From: Verrucomicrobiota bacterium
GTDB taxonomy: Bacteria > Verrucomicrobiota > Verrucomicrobiia > Verrucomicrobiales > Akkermansiaceae
Reading direction: 5' to 3'
DNA: 47,438 bases
NCBI GenBank assembly: GCA_026397725.1
Contig: JAPLUI010000088.1
Coordinates: 1-47,438, forward strand
In this document: positions 9,809 through 21,500 of the stretch, in pieces
Position numbering within the stretch: the first letter of the stretch is position 1
Layout: each line of letters begins with the position of its first letter
Translations under genes and position numbers: made by a program
The notes under the pieces: generated by a model
Told to the model about the DNA's origin: nothing
Databases searched by the model: none
Seen by the model: only the letters and a program-made list of their open reading frames with translations

Positions 9809-9855
9809 CAAATCCGTTAGCTCATCTTCCATCATTTCCTGCCAACCCGCCACCC

Positions 9856-12800
9856 ATGAACCGAAACACCACTCCACGACCCATTCGTTCCTTCGCCAAG
9901 GCGGCCGCACTGGCCTTGTTGTTAGCCATGCCCGCCGAGGTCAAGGCTGTCACTGCGCTGAAGATTGATCTCACCGTCGGCACCAATCTCTCCACGGTTG
10001 ACCGCACCTGGACCTACAACCTGGGGCCTACCGGGATGCGCGGGTGGATTGACAATGGTTGGCCCGAGACCCCGGCGCAGGATGGGTACACGGCGTTTGC
10101 ACCCTATCAGATTCTGGTGACCGCCGTGGGTGCCGGCACGCCGGCGGCTGGCATCCTGGCCATCGATGATGTGATCCTGGGCGCGAGCGCGGGCAGCGGT
10201 GCCGTGCCGCTCTTCACCAGCGATGCCCGCAAAAGCCTGGGCTTGGCGATCGGCGCCGCCGAGGCCGGCACCGGTGTTCTAAGCTTCAGGCGCTGGCGTG
10301 CCGGGGTCACCACCGAGGTGTCCATCACCCTGCCTGTCATGGGCGCGTACTCCGACACGGCGCCCTACAATTGTTCCAAGACCGCGTTGATCAGGGGCAA
10401 TGCCGCCAGCAGTCTGGCACAACGCATCAATACCAACGGGTGGAATGTTGACGGGCCGGGATCCATCAATGCGCTGGCCCTGCTGGCAACCGGCGATGCC
10501 ACCTACCTGCCGATGTTGCAGGCCTATGCCCGGTCGCTGGCACCCGCGACGCTTGACCTGGAGCGCACCGGAATTGATGCGTGGAGTTGCTACCAGAGCG
10601 TCTTCCTGGCCGAGTATTACATGCTAACCAACGACGCTCAGGTGTTTCACGGGCTGAGCGAATATGTCATTTACGCGGCCAAACACACCAGCATGTTCGG
10701 CACGGCCGGCCACGGGTTTTCCAATGTGCCACCGCCCGGCGGCTGGGAGGCCGGCGGCACCCACGGCTCGATCAGTTGGTATGGTCCGGTCAACCAGGCC
10801 GGACTGGTCGCCCAGCTCACGATCGCGCTGGGCAAGAAGGCGGGCGTGGTGAGTTCGGAGATCGATCCGGCCATCGCGCGGGCCGCCAATTTCTTCGGCT
10901 ACTATGTCAACCGTGGGTCCATTCCCTACGGGGAACATCAACCGTATTGCGGTGATTACCAAATCCAGGGCCGGACGTATTATGATCACCGCAGCAACGG
11001 CAAGGACGGACTGGCTGCGGTCATGTTCGCGTGCATGGACAACAAGCCTGTGCAGACGGAGTATTTTTCGCGGATGGCCTTGGCGGGATCCAACGGCGAG
11101 GCCTACGGGCATACGGGCCAGGGGTTCAGCTATTTGTGGACCATGCTCGGCGCCAATATGGGCGGCCCGCTCGCGGCGGCTGAATACCACAAGCAATTGC
11201 GCTGGGACCGCGACCTGAAGCGTCGCAGTGACGGTGCTTTTGTCTATGAAGGCGGCGAGCAGTGGGCACCCGGCAAGGCCGCCGACTACTTTGATAGTTC
11301 CAATGTCTATTATGACAATCCGACCGCCTATTACCTCCTCCACGCCTGCATCCCCCTGAAGAAACTTCACATCACCGGCAAGAATGCGAATCCCGCCAAC
11401 GAGCTTGGCACCCAGGCTGTGAGCAACGCCACCTGGGCTGCGGAGTTCACCGCCCGCTGCGGCAGTTATACCAAGGCACAATTGATTGCCGCGCTGGACG
11501 AATGGGATCCGATCGTGCGCTTCAATGCCGCCACCGAACTGGCCACCCGCTCGCTGACCACCACCGAGGTCAACTCGCTGATCACCATGGCGGGAAATCC
11601 CACCAATGCCAATCAACGCGAGGCGGCCTGCACCGCCCTGGGCTGCCTGCAAGCCACCAGCGCGATACCCGCGCTGACCCGCCGGCTCAAGGACTCTGAC
11701 ATTTGGGTGCGTGCCAAAGCCGCCAAGGCACTGACCGCCATGGGAGCGGCGGCAACCTCGGCCGTGCCCGACATGCTGGATGCGTTTGTCGCGAATGTGA
11801 AGCCCACCTATCCGTTCGAGGCCGGCTTCAATTGGAACGATCCCTTGCAGATCTCCAATGGTTATCTGTCCGAAACCCTGTTCAACAGTTTGGGAAGCAC
11901 CACCATCAATGCCGACAAGAGCCTGCTCTATCCAGCGGTGCGGGCCGGCATCAAACAACCGGCCGGAATGTGGCGCGGCCAGCTTTCCAATTTCGTGCAG
12001 AACCTGTTAACCCTGGATGACGTCAAGGCCCTGGCCCCGGATCTGTTCGAGGAGGTGACCCTGGAAGGACCATGCGACCGGATGTTCACCATGGCCGGCC
12101 CCTATATGGCAATGTCCGCCCTGTCGAAATATCACATTGCGGAAGGAATCGACTTGTGCATGGACAAGACGGCTTTCTGGGGATGGGACGCCGCCGCCGC
12201 CTACGATTTCCTCAAACCCTATGACGAGACGGCCCGGCGGATGCTGCCGAATTTGTATGTCCAGGATCTCGCGTGGATGTTTACCACCGACCCGGTGGGA
12301 GGCGAAAACGCCGCGAATCTCGACGCCGCCATCGCCAGGATCGAAGCCGCCACGACCGCGCCGGACCTGGTCTATGGGCTGGCGGTGGCCCTCCCGCAAA
12401 TCCTGGTCACCCCGGCCAACACGGCCAGGGCGATCACTCTGACAGGATCCTCGTGCCGGCAGGCCACGGTGACCTGCGCGGTCGCCACCCGGCCGCTGCA
12501 CGGCACCCTCACGGGCACGCCGCCAAATCTAACATACATCCCGGCAGCCGGCTACCAGGGCATGGACCGGTTCACGTTCACGGCCACCGACGGCCTGTCC
12601 ACTTCGTCGCCCGCGACGGTACACATGGTGGTGGGCGCCGGCGGCACCGGCTTGAACGGGAGCTATTTCGACAACATGGATTTCACCTCGCTCAAGGCGA
12701 CACGGATCGACCCGTCCGTCAACTTCGACTGGGGCACGGCGCCGCCTAACACGCTGGGCGCGGGCACCTACAGCGTGCGCTGGACCGGCCAGGTGCTGGC

Positions 12801-15800
12801 ACCGGAGAGCGGGACCTACCGGCTTTCCACGCGCACCAGCGACGGCGTCCGCTTGTGGATCAACGGCGTGCAGGTGATCAACGACTGGAACGACCAGGCG
12901 ACTAGCTTGTGGAACGACAGCGCGGAGTTCACCCTAACCGCCGGGCAGAAATCCAGCCTGAAAATGGAATACTATGACAATGCCAATCCGGCCACGGCGC
13001 GGCTGTATTGGTCGATGCCGTCGCGCCAGGCCGCCACGATCATCCCGCAGGAGTTGTTATTCCCCGTGACGGGCGTGGCCCTGGCGTCGCCATCCAACGG
13101 CGCCAGCTTCGTGCCGGGGGCGACGGTCACGCTGACGGCCGATGTCGCGGATGTGGCCGGCACGGTGACCAACGTGTCGTTCTATAATGGCGCCACGCTG
13201 CTCGGGTCGGACACCACCGCGCCGTATGCGGTAAGTTGGACGAATGTGGCGACGGGCGAGTACGATCTAACAGCCAAGGCCACGGTCAGCACGGGCGCGG
13301 TCAGCACGTCCACCGTGGTGGTGATCACGGTGGGCGGCAACGCGGTTCCCGTGACTTCCGGGCTGGCCTGTTGGTTCGATGCATCCTACGGCGTCACTGC
13401 GGACAGTGCCCAGCAGGTGACGTTCTGGCATGACCGGTCCGGCAACGGTCATGACGCGGTGTTTGAACTTTGGGAGAAGCCGGTTGTCATGCGGAACCAG
13501 CTATTCTCGAGACCCGCGCTGCACTTCACTGACCAAGCCGCCGGTTTCCTCGATCTTGCCCGCCCGTTGTTTGTCAAGGAGCAATACGTCGTCGTGCGTT
13601 CCCCATCCTCGACTTGGCGCGGGTGGGGCGCTTTCCTCGGCCGCAGGACGGGAAGGTCCTCAAGCTACCTGATCAATGGCACCGGGTTCGATGAGGACCA
13701 ATTCCCGCTTGCCGTTTCCAAGAATGGAACGTCAATCCCGCTGAACCAAGTGGGCAGGGTGGGGTTCAACCTCGGTACCATCACCAACTACATGGTTCTC
13801 AAAATCACCGTGAACGACAACGACACCAGTGCGGCGAGTTACCAGATCGGCAGGGGCGATGGCCAGTCGTGCGAGTTCGAGGTGACCGAGATTCTCGGCT
13901 ACTCAAGGACTCTAACATCCCAGGAGGAGGCCAAGGTCGGCGGCTATCTAACGGCCAAATACGGGCTCACCACGACCTACCCTGCCACCGGCAGCCTGGC
14001 CAACCGGGCCGCCACCGGGATCACCAACAGCTCGGCGGCGATCAACGCCACGTTGATGTGCAACGGGACCAACTATGACGTGGTCGCCTACTGGGGCCCC
14101 GAGGACGGTGGCATCAACCCGACCAACTGGGCCAACTCGGCCATGATCGGCTCGTGGACCAATGTGGCCTCGATTGACCTCAACCGCACGCTCACGAATC
14201 TGGCCCCCGGCACAACGTACTACTGCACCTTCCGCGCCACCAACGCGACGGGCACGATCTGGGCGACTCCCGCGCAGAGTTTCACGACGATCTCCACGGC
14301 CAAGGAGGTGCTGACCTTCGGCGCCAACGTCGCCGGCAGCAACGCCGTGATCGATACCGGAGCCGGCACCGTGGCCTGGACCGTGCCGTATGGCACGGAT
14401 CTAACAAACCTGGCGCCGACCTACACGGTTTCCCCCTTGGCCTTGGGCACTCCGGATTCGGGCCTCAGCCGGAACTTCTCCACCCCGCAGACTTACACGA
14501 TTATCGCCGAGGATTTCTCCACCAAAACCTTTACCGTCACGGTCACCCAGGGCGCGGCGAGTTCGGTCTGTGACATGCTGACGTTCGGCCCCGGCGCTGC
14601 CATTGACTGGAACTCCATTTCCATGACCGTGCCTTATGAGACGGACTTGGCGACCCTGGCGCCGGCTTACACGATTTCCGGCGGTGCTGCGGGCGTTCCG
14701 GCCAGCGGGGTGGTCCCGACCCCGAACTTCGCCACCGCAAACCCGGCCGCATATACCATCACCGCCCAGGACGGCATCACCACCAAAACCTACCATGTGA
14801 CGATCACGGTCCTCCCCTTCAACCCGAACCGCATCTCGAACGGCAGTTTTGAGATCGGCAAGGACATCCCCTCTCCTCCCGGCCACACGACTGTTAGCCT
14901 TCCCTCGGCGGATCTGGTGGGGTGGAATGGCAACTTCAATTCGTGGTACGTGAAGGCAGTGGACTGGGGTTTTCCGGCCCAGGATGGATCGCGCGTGGTG
15001 AATTTATGCTATAAGGAGGGAATGAACGCCGTGTCCCAGACCTTCGCCGTCAGTGCGGGCACGACCTACACCGTTTCTTGCTATAACAAGCAGCGTGGCG
15101 GAGGTGGCAAGGGGCTCATCGAACTCAGTGTGCCACTGGGGATGGTATCGGGTACGACGCAATGGGGCACGGCGATTTCACAACCCGCTTCTAGCACCAT
15201 CCAACAGGTGACCACCATCGATCCGAATTGGGTGCGGTACGGATTCAAGTTCACTCCTACCACCACCACGACGGCGACATTGACGCTGGGAAATTACTAC
15301 AACTTCGACGGCGGTCACGGCGACAACGACGGCGTTTTCATGGACAATGTCAGTGTCACCGCCGCGGCCATCGTGGGCACAACTCCTTCAACGGCCACGC
15401 TGGCCCGCCACCCGGGCACGGGCTCAACTTCAACTTACGGCACCGCGTTGAGCTTCGATGTGACCGTGGCCGGAGCTTCCGGCACCCCGACCGGTACCGT
15501 CACCCTGAAAGACGGCGGACCTAACGGAACAACCCTCGGCAGCACAACCCTAACGAATGGCGCCTGCACCATCACCACTCCCACGTTGGCAGTCGGCACC
15601 CACCCCAACATCGTCGCCGTCTATGGCGGCAACAGCAGCTATGCCACCAGCACGTCGGGTGCCTTGTCCCAAACCGTTACCCCGGCCCCGCCGGATGCGC
15701 CGACCGGACTCACCGCAACGCCCGCAGCATCCGGTTCGATCATTTTGACCTGGCATGCCCCGGGCGGAGCGACGGGCTACAAGATATCTATCAAAAACAC

Positions 15801-18339
15801 CGCAACTAATGCGGAACAGGTCATCACCACCACGGCATCGCCATACACCGCCACCGGCCTGGCCAATGGCACATCCTATCAATTCAAGGTGTTGGGAACC
15901 AACAGCGTCGGTGACGGCCCATACTCCAGCGTGGTCAGCGCCACTCCCATCATGCCGCCCTCCACCACGACCCTCGCGTCGTCGCTGGGCGCGGCAGGCA
16001 CTTATGGCACTGCGGTGACCTTTACCGCGACCGTGGCAGTGACCGGCGGACCGGCGACCGGCACGGTGACGTTCCGTGACGGGGCCACGGTGTTAGGCAC
16101 GGGGACGCTGGCTGCGGGCCAGGCCAACTTCACCACCAGCACGCTCGCCATGGGCACCCATTCGATCACCGCCAGCTACCCGGGCGACGCGTCGTTTGCC
16201 GCCAGCACCGCCAGTGCGTTCGGCTACACGGTCAACGCCATACCGCTGACCATCACCGGCGTGACCGCTAACAACAAGACCTATGACGGCACCACCGCCG
16301 CCGTTCTAACAGGAGGCACGCTGTCCGCCGGCGTGGTCAGCGGCGAAACCGTGACTGTGACCGCCGGCAGCGGCACCTTCGCCAGCGCCAACGCGGGCAC
16401 CTGGGCGGTGACCGCCAGCGGCTACGCGCTCGGCGGCACCCATGCGGGAAACTATGTGTTATCCGCCCAACCGGCCGTGCCCAGCGCCACCATCACCGCG
16501 CGGCCGGTCATTCTGACGGGCACGCGGGTTTATGACGGGACCGCCACAGCGGCGGCAGGCGTGCTGTCGGTATCTAACAATGTGGACGGCGCGGGCCTCG
16601 GCTTGACTGGCAGCGTCAATCTAGCAGCGAGGGACGCCGGGGCGCAGGCGATCGTCATGAGTTATGTCACGCCGGTTCGCGTACGCAGTGCGACGGGCAA
16701 CACGGGGAGCAGCGCCGCAACCACGATCCCGGTGAACATGGGCACCGCGCCCGCCAACGGCAACACCATGGTCGCTGTGATCTCGACGCGCGGCACATCC
16801 AGTGGCAGGGTCACCGGCATCACCCAGACCGGGGCCACCTGGACGCGTGCGGCGCAAACCGTCGGCACGGCCGGCACGACCACCGAAATCTGGTTCGCGC
16901 CCAATGTCTCCGGAGCGGCGGCAAGCGTGTCCATCGCCCAGGCCAGCCTGCGCTCGGCTGCGGTGGTGATGGAGTACAGCGGAGTTCTAACAGAAAGACC
17001 GCTGGACCAAACGGCCAACACCACCGGCAGCGGCAACGCTGCAGTCACCGGCACCACGCCAGCCACGGCGCAGGCAAACGAGTTGTGGATTGGCGGTATC
17101 GGCCTGGTCAACAGCGGCTATAACCTGAGCAGTGTGCAGAACTCGTTCATTGCGGTGGCGAACGCCGCCACTGCGGGCTCTTCCAGTACAGGTGCCAGAA
17201 CTTATGCCCTGGAGCGGATGGTGACGGCTCCCGAGGCCGCGAGTTCTGGCGGTACGGTCAGCACCTCCTCGCAGTGGTCCGGCGCGATCGCCACTCTCAG
17301 GGCGGCAGGTACCTTGCAGTTGACCGGAGCGGCGGCGGGCAACTACACGTTGACCGGCGTGACCGGCGCGGTGCAGATCACGCCCAAGGCGCTGACGGTG
17401 GGCGGCCTCACGGCCACCGGGAAAACCTATGACGGCAACCCCACGGTCGGTCTAACGGGAGCGGCGGCGCTGCAAGCCGCCGAAGCAGCGGGCGCCGGCA
17501 CCACCGCTGACGGCAAGCCCTACACGGTCGATACGCTGGTTCTGAGTGGCACGGCCGCAGGGACGTTCGCGGACCCGAACGCCGGCACCGCCAAGCCGGT
17601 GACCGTCACCGGCAACACCCTCGCCGGGACAAGCAGTGGCAATTACACCCTCACGCAACCAGCCGGTCTAACAGCCGACATTGCGCCCCGGGCTCTAACA
17701 GTCATTGCGGACGACCAGAGCAAGACCTACGGCCAGACGCTGGACTTCGGCAGTGGCAGCACCCGGTTCACCAGCAGCGGCCTGCAGCATGGTGAAACCA
17801 TCGGGTCGGTGACCCTGGCCTGCGGTGGCGGCGGTGCGACCGCGGCGGTGGCGACCTATCCGATTACGCCCGGCGCGGCGACGGCCGGCACGTTCGATGC
17901 GAACAACTATACGATCACCTATGTGCCGGGCGTGCTCACGGTGAATCCGGCGCCACTGCCGCCCTACGCGACCTGGGCGGGTGACCCCGCGCAGGGCCTC
18001 ACCGCCGGCGTGAACGATGGACCCATGGACGACCCCGACCACGACGGCATGACCAACATGCAGGAATTTGCCTTCGGCCTCAATCCGTCCAGCGGATCGT
18101 CAGTCAACCCGATTACCCAGCCGCTTGAAAAGGCGAGCGGCAGGTTTCAATACACCCGGCGTGTGGGCACCGGCCTCATCTATCAGGTACTTGCCTCCAC
18201 CACGCTGGGAGCTTGGGTGACGGACGCCGCTGCCACCGAGGAAGCCATCGCAACCAACGGCGACATCCAGACGGTGACGGTCCATGTCACCATCGTTCCG
18301 GTCGCCGGCAATCTCTTCGTCCGCGTACAAGCACAATGA
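9856..18339 (+). CDS. giant secreted DUF6288-like protein with PA14, LamG, FN3, Ig and YDG/MBG domains
   Basis: The 2827-residue product has a signal peptide (about 1-31, AAALALLLAMPAEVKA). Approximate order: DUF6288-like enzyme-like core 32-850, with HEAT-type repeats near 549-648; cadherin-like 849-928; PA14 929-1068 (SYFDNMDF, DGVRLWINGVQV); Ig-like 1070-1163; LamG-like 1164-1375; FN3-like 1377-1481; two DUF5018-like units 1486-1653; DUF642-like 1655-1838; Ig-like 1842-1941; FN3 1945-2034; Ig-like 2036-2128; YDG units 2129-2611; MBG 2612-2700; DPDHDGMTN plus C-terminal module 2702-2827. One YDG unit is split by an inserted sandwich domain (about 2274-2485). Its DUF642, Ig, FN3 and tail modules are near-copies of those in the upstream gene. 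The core's function is not known to me; the accessory domains suggest carbohydrate or surface binding. Confidence 0.8.
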   Translation: MNRNTTPRPIRSFAKAAALALLLAMPAEVKAVTALKIDLTVGTNLSTVDRTWTYNLGPTGMRGWIDNGWPETPAQDGYTAFAPYQILVTAVGAGTPAAGILAIDDVILGASAGSGAVPLFTSDARKSLGLAIGAAEAGTGVLSFRRWRAGVTTEVSITLPVMGAYSDTAPYNCSKTALIRGNAASSLAQRINTNGWNVDGPGSINALALLATGDATYLPMLQAYARSLAPATLDLERTGIDAWSCYQSVFLAEYYMLTNDAQVFHGLSEYVIYAAKHTSMFGTAGHGFSNVPPPGGWEAGGTHGSISWYGPVNQAGLVAQLTIALGKKAGVVSSEIDPAIARAANFFGYYVNRGSIPYGEHQPYCGDYQIQGRTYYDHRSNGKDGLAAVMFACMDNKPVQTEYFSRMALAGSNGEAYGHTGQGFSYLWTMLGANMGGPLAAAEYHKQLRWDRDLKRRSDGAFVYEGGEQWAPGKAADYFDSSNVYYDNPTAYYLLHACIPLKKLHITGKNANPANELGTQAVSNATWAAEFTARCGSYTKAQLIAALDEWDPIVRFNAATELATRSLTTTEVNSLITMAGNPTNANQREAACTALGCLQATSAIPALTRRLKDSDIWVRAKAAKALTAMGAAATSAVPDMLDAFVANVKPTYPFEAGFNWNDPLQISNGYLSETLFNSLGSTTINADKSLLYPAVRAGIKQPAGMWRGQLSNFVQNLLTLDDVKALAPDLFEEVTLEGPCDRMFTMAGPYMAMSALSKYHIAEGIDLCMDKTAFWGWDAAAAYDFLKPYDETARRMLPNLYVQDLAWMFTTDPVGGENAANLDAAIARIEAATTAPDLVYGLAVALPQILVTPANTARAITLTGSSCRQATVTCAVATRPLHGTLTGTPPNLTYIPAAGYQGMDRFTFTATDGLSTSSPATVHMVVGAGGTGLNGSYFDNMDFTSLKATRIDPSVNFDWGTAPPNTLGAGTYSVRWTGQVLAPESGTYRLSTRTSDGVRLWINGVQVINDWNDQATSLWNDSAEFTLTAGQKSSLKMEYYDNANPATARLYWSMPSRQAATIIPQELLFPVTGVALASPSNGASFVPGATVTLTADVADVAGTVTNVSFYNGATLLGSDTTAPYAVSWTNVATGEYDLTAKATVSTGAVSTSTVVVITVGGNAVPVTSGLACWFDASYGVTADSAQQVTFWHDRSGNGHDAVFELWEKPVVMRNQLFSRPALHFTDQAAGFLDLARPLFVKEQYVVVRSPSSTWRGWGAFLGRRTGRSSSYLINGTGFDEDQFPLAVSKNGTSIPLNQVGRVGFNLGTITNYMVLKITVNDNDTSAASYQIGRGDGQSCEFEVTEILGYSRTLTSQEEAKVGGYLTAKYGLTTTYPATGSLANRAATGITNSSAAINATLMCNGTNYDVVAYWGPEDGGINPTNWANSAMIGSWTNVASIDLNRTLTNLAPGTTYYCTFRATNATGTIWATPAQSFTTISTAKEVLTFGANVAGSNAVIDTGAGTVAWTVPYGTDLTNLAPTYTVSPLALGTPDSGLSRNFSTPQTYTIIAEDFSTKTFTVTVTQGAASSVCDMLTFGPGAAIDWNSISMTVPYETDLATLAPAYTISGGAAGVPASGVVPTPNFATANPAAYTITAQDGITTKTYHVTITVLPFNPNRISNGSFEIGKDIPSPPGHTTVSLPSADLVGWNGNFNSWYVKAVDWGFPAQDGSRVVNLCYKEGMNAVSQTFAVSAGTTYTVSCYNKQRGGGGKGLIELSVPLGMVSGTTQWGTAISQPASSTIQQVTTIDPNWVRYGFKFTPTTTTTATLTLGNYYNFDGGHGDNDGVFMDNVSVTAAAIVGTTPSTATLARHPGTGSTSTYGTALSFDVTVAGASGTPTGTVTLKDGGPNGTTLGSTTLTNGACTITTPTLAVGTHPNIVAVYGGNSSYATSTSGALSQTVTPAPPDAPTGLTATPAASGSIILTWHAPGGATGYKISIKNTATNAEQVITTTASPYTATGLANGTSYQFKVLGTNSVGDGPYSSVVSATPIMPPSTTTLASSLGAAGTYGTAVTFTATVAVTGGPATGTVTFRDGATVLGTGTLAAGQANFTTSTLAMGTHSITASYPGDASFAASTASAFGYTVNAIPLTITGVTANNKTYDGTTAAVLTGGTLSAGVVSGETVTVTAGSGTFASANAGTWAVTASGYALGGTHAGNYVLSAQPAVPSATITARPVILTGTRVYDGTATAAAGVLSVSNNVDGAGLGLTGSVNLAARDAGAQAIVMSYVTPVRVRSATGNTGSSAATTIPVNMGTAPANGNTMVAVISTRGTSSGRVTGITQTGATWTRAAQTVGTAGTTTEIWFAPNVSGAAASVSIAQASLRSAAVVMEYSGVLTERPLDQTANTTGSGNAAVTGTTPATAQANELWIGGIGLVNSGYNLSSVQNSFIAVANAATAGSSSTGARTYALERMVTAPEAASSGGTVSTSSQWSGAIATLRAAGTLQLTGAAAGNYTLTGVTGAVQITPKALTVGGLTATGKTYDGNPTVGLTGAAALQAAEAAGAGTTADGKPYTVDTLVLSGTAAGTFADPNAGTAKPVTVTGNTLAGTSSGNYTLTQPAGLTADIAPRALTVIADDQSKTYGQTLDFGSGSTRFTSSGLQHGETIGSVTLACGGGGATAAVATYPITPGAATAGTFDANNYTITYVPGVLTVNPAPLPPYATWAGDPAQGLTAGVNDGPMDDPDHDGMTNMQEFAFGLNPSSGSSVNPITQPLEKASGRFQYTRRVGTGLIYQVLASTTLGAWVTDAAATEEAIATNGDIQTVTVHVTIVPVAGNLFVRVQAQ

Positions 18340-18516
18340 GAGAGACTGACAATTCCGTTAGCTCATTTTCCATGACATTTTTCCCCCGCCACATTACCAA
18401 CCTCTTCCACCCGATGTCCGCAGCCTCATCAAGCCGCCGCTACCTTGCCGCGTTACCCATCCCGAATCCCAATGAATCTGGTTTGCTTGGTTGCAGCACC
18501 CGCTCTTAGGTTACCC

Positions 18517-21500
18517 ATGATCCCCTGCCGTCAGCCCGTCACTGGCATCTCGCGTGATCCCACGCGCGGCTTCGCCTTGGTCATCACGCTCACGCTGATG
18601 ATCCTGCTCACGGTCATAGCGGTCGGACTGTTGACCTTGTCGTCCATTACCATGCGTGCGTCCACCCAGGGCAAGGCGATGCAAACCGCACGCGACAATG
18701 CGCGGATGGCGTTGGTGCTCGCGATCGGGGAACTTCAGAAATACGCTGGCCAGGACCAGCGCATCACCGCCACCGCGGACATGGCCGGCGCGACCGACGG
18801 GACCCCGCTGGCGGCGGGCCGGCCGCCCCTCAACGACAAATCCATCAACAACCTCACCAAGGGGCTTTCCGCCGTCCAGCCTGGCACGCGCTATTGGACC
18901 GGCGTGTTCGCCAACAAGGACACCCCCGCCTCGATCTTCACCAAGACTCCCAGTCCCACCATCGTCCACTGGCTCGTGAGTGGCAATACCACCGCCTATC
19001 CGGCCGGTGGCCCCCGCATCAGCCCTGCCGATGCCGCGTATGCCGTCGGCCCCGACGGTGCCGTGAGCGATGCTGCCAAGGCGGTGGTGCTGGTCGGCAG
19101 GAATTCCGTTGGCAAGTCCACTTCCGCCACCGACCGCTACGTCGCTGCTCCGCTGGTCAATGTTCTCGACAAGGACTCCGCCAAGCCTGTCGGGCGGTTC
19201 GCCTGGTGGGTGGGGGATGAAGGTGTCAAGGCCAAGATCAACGGCGACAAGACCTCCGAGGATCCAGCCAGCTACGCCGCCCTTTGCGCCCAACGGCGGG
19301 GCTGGGAAACCGTTGACGGTTTCGCCGCATACCCCGTGCCGGCCGCGGGCACGCACACCGCGCTACCGAAACTTGTCACCCTCGGCGAGACGGCATTGCT
19401 CGTCCCCGGCGCTGGCACCAAGAGCAATGGCACCAGTCCGCTCCAGAGCATTTTCCACTCCGCCACCACCGAGAGTCGCGCCGTTCTAACAGACTCGTTG
19501 AACGGCGGCACCAAGATCGACCTCACCGCGATCCTCGCCGGCACGCTGCCGACTTCCAAAGCGGTTGCCACCATCGCCAACTACCCGGTCAAAGGCACCA
19601 ACATCATTCCGAGCACAGCCGCCACGACGATCAAGGCCCCCAAATGGGATGCTCTCAAGGATTTTGCGGATCGTGCGAAGTCGTTGGAAAGCGGCGCGCT
19701 CATCGTCAAGGCCGCCAGCTCGGATATCGCCGCCGCCATCGCCCCGCTCGTCACCGACTTCCGTCTCCTCATGGGTGCCAGACTCAAGACGAAAGCCGCT
19801 AACAGTTTCAATATCAACCCGTGCGCCAAGATTGCCATCACCCTCGCCAATCCCTACTCCTGCCCGCTGAAATGGAAGAACGCCCTCGAGGTCGAATTGC
19901 TCCCCGATACGCCTCCTAACAACCTGCTCACCTGCATCTGGAGCCTGGGTGCCGTTGCCGCCTACCTTCCCAGTAATCCGGCGGCCCCCGCGGTCTTCAA
20001 CCAAGCCGTCTTCAGGATCAGTCCTGCCAGCCTGGCCCCCGGCGAAGCCCGCGCCTACACCATGGGCAGTTATGTCTATCGCTCCGTGAGCACCGGGGCC
20101 TCAAGCCTCACCATCAATCTGGTGCCCGTGGACCCCTACACCGTCGGCGATTTCACCAATTGCATCGAATTGGAAAACCCCACGCCTTATGACGCTATCG
20201 GGTTCATCGACGTCCGCGAGGAATGGCAGACCTCCTGCGCCACGATCCAAATGCGACTCGCCGATTCCTCGAACATCCTCCGCCGGGTCGAGCGCCTGGA
20301 ACTCGACCAATGCCAGTGGCCTGCCGTCGGTCGTTCCTTCACCAATGCGGAGGCCGAGCAACTCACGCAACCCATTCCGCTGCTGTGCCACAGTTTCCAA
20401 ATCAGCCAACCCGGTGAGGATTACGAGCAGTATATGCCCGCGGCGTTTGAGATGGGCCAGCGCAGTTCCACGCTGCGCACCTATGCGGACTTCAACCTGC
20501 AAGCCACCCGCCTGCGCAAACCCATCACCAGTTACAATCCGCCACCCTATTTCACGGAATGGACCAACAGCGCTTCATTGCTGCCCCCGGTCCAGCCGCT
20601 GCGCTCCACCGATCACGGCGGTGAGACCGGCACCACCTTCACCCGCAACCTCGCCACCACCACCATCCGCTGGGGCCGCTCCCACGTCAGCGGCAGCGCC
20701 ACAACCATTCTCTTCAGCATCCCGCCCCAACTCGCTTCGCTGGCCCAACTCCAACATGCCGACCTCACCGGCGACGACAAGTTTGCCTCCGTCGGCCACC
20801 AACCCGGCAACGCCGTCGGCAACTCGTATGCCTCCCCCTTTGTCAAACGCAAGTCCGTCTCCCAATCCCGCACCGACTATCAAATCATCGGGGCCCCTGA
20901 CATGACCGCCGCCATTCGCACCACCACCAACTACTATGACATCTCCTATCTGCTCAATGCCTCGCTGTGGGACGGCTACTTTTTCTCGACCATCCCCCGC
21001 AGCGGCAATACCACGCCGGACAACCCCTCATTCGTCACGTTGGACGCCAATGACCCCTCCGGCCGGCTCAGGGATCCCGTCACCGCCGCGTCGCTGCTCA
21101 TGCTCGACGGCGCCTTCAACTGCAACTCCACCGACAAGAACGCTTGGAAAGCCTTCCTCGCCAGCGCCAAGCACTTCAAACACGCCGCCGACTCCGCCGC
21201 CAACACCGACGCTGCCTTCCCCCGCACCCTCGAACAAATCAGCACGTCCGCCAACCCGCCCACCGGCAGCGACGCCGACTCGTTTTCCGGCTACCGCCGC
21301 CTCACCGACAAGCAACTCGATGACCTCGCCGGGGAAATCGTCAAACAAGTCCGCCTCCGCGGCCCCTTCGTCTCACTCTCCCATTTCGTCAACCGCGCCC
21401 TCGCCGATCTAACAACACAGCCCGCGCTCACCCGCTGCGGCGCCCTCCAAGGCGCCATCGACGAGAGCGGCGCCAACATCAACTTCGCCGGCACCAAAAA

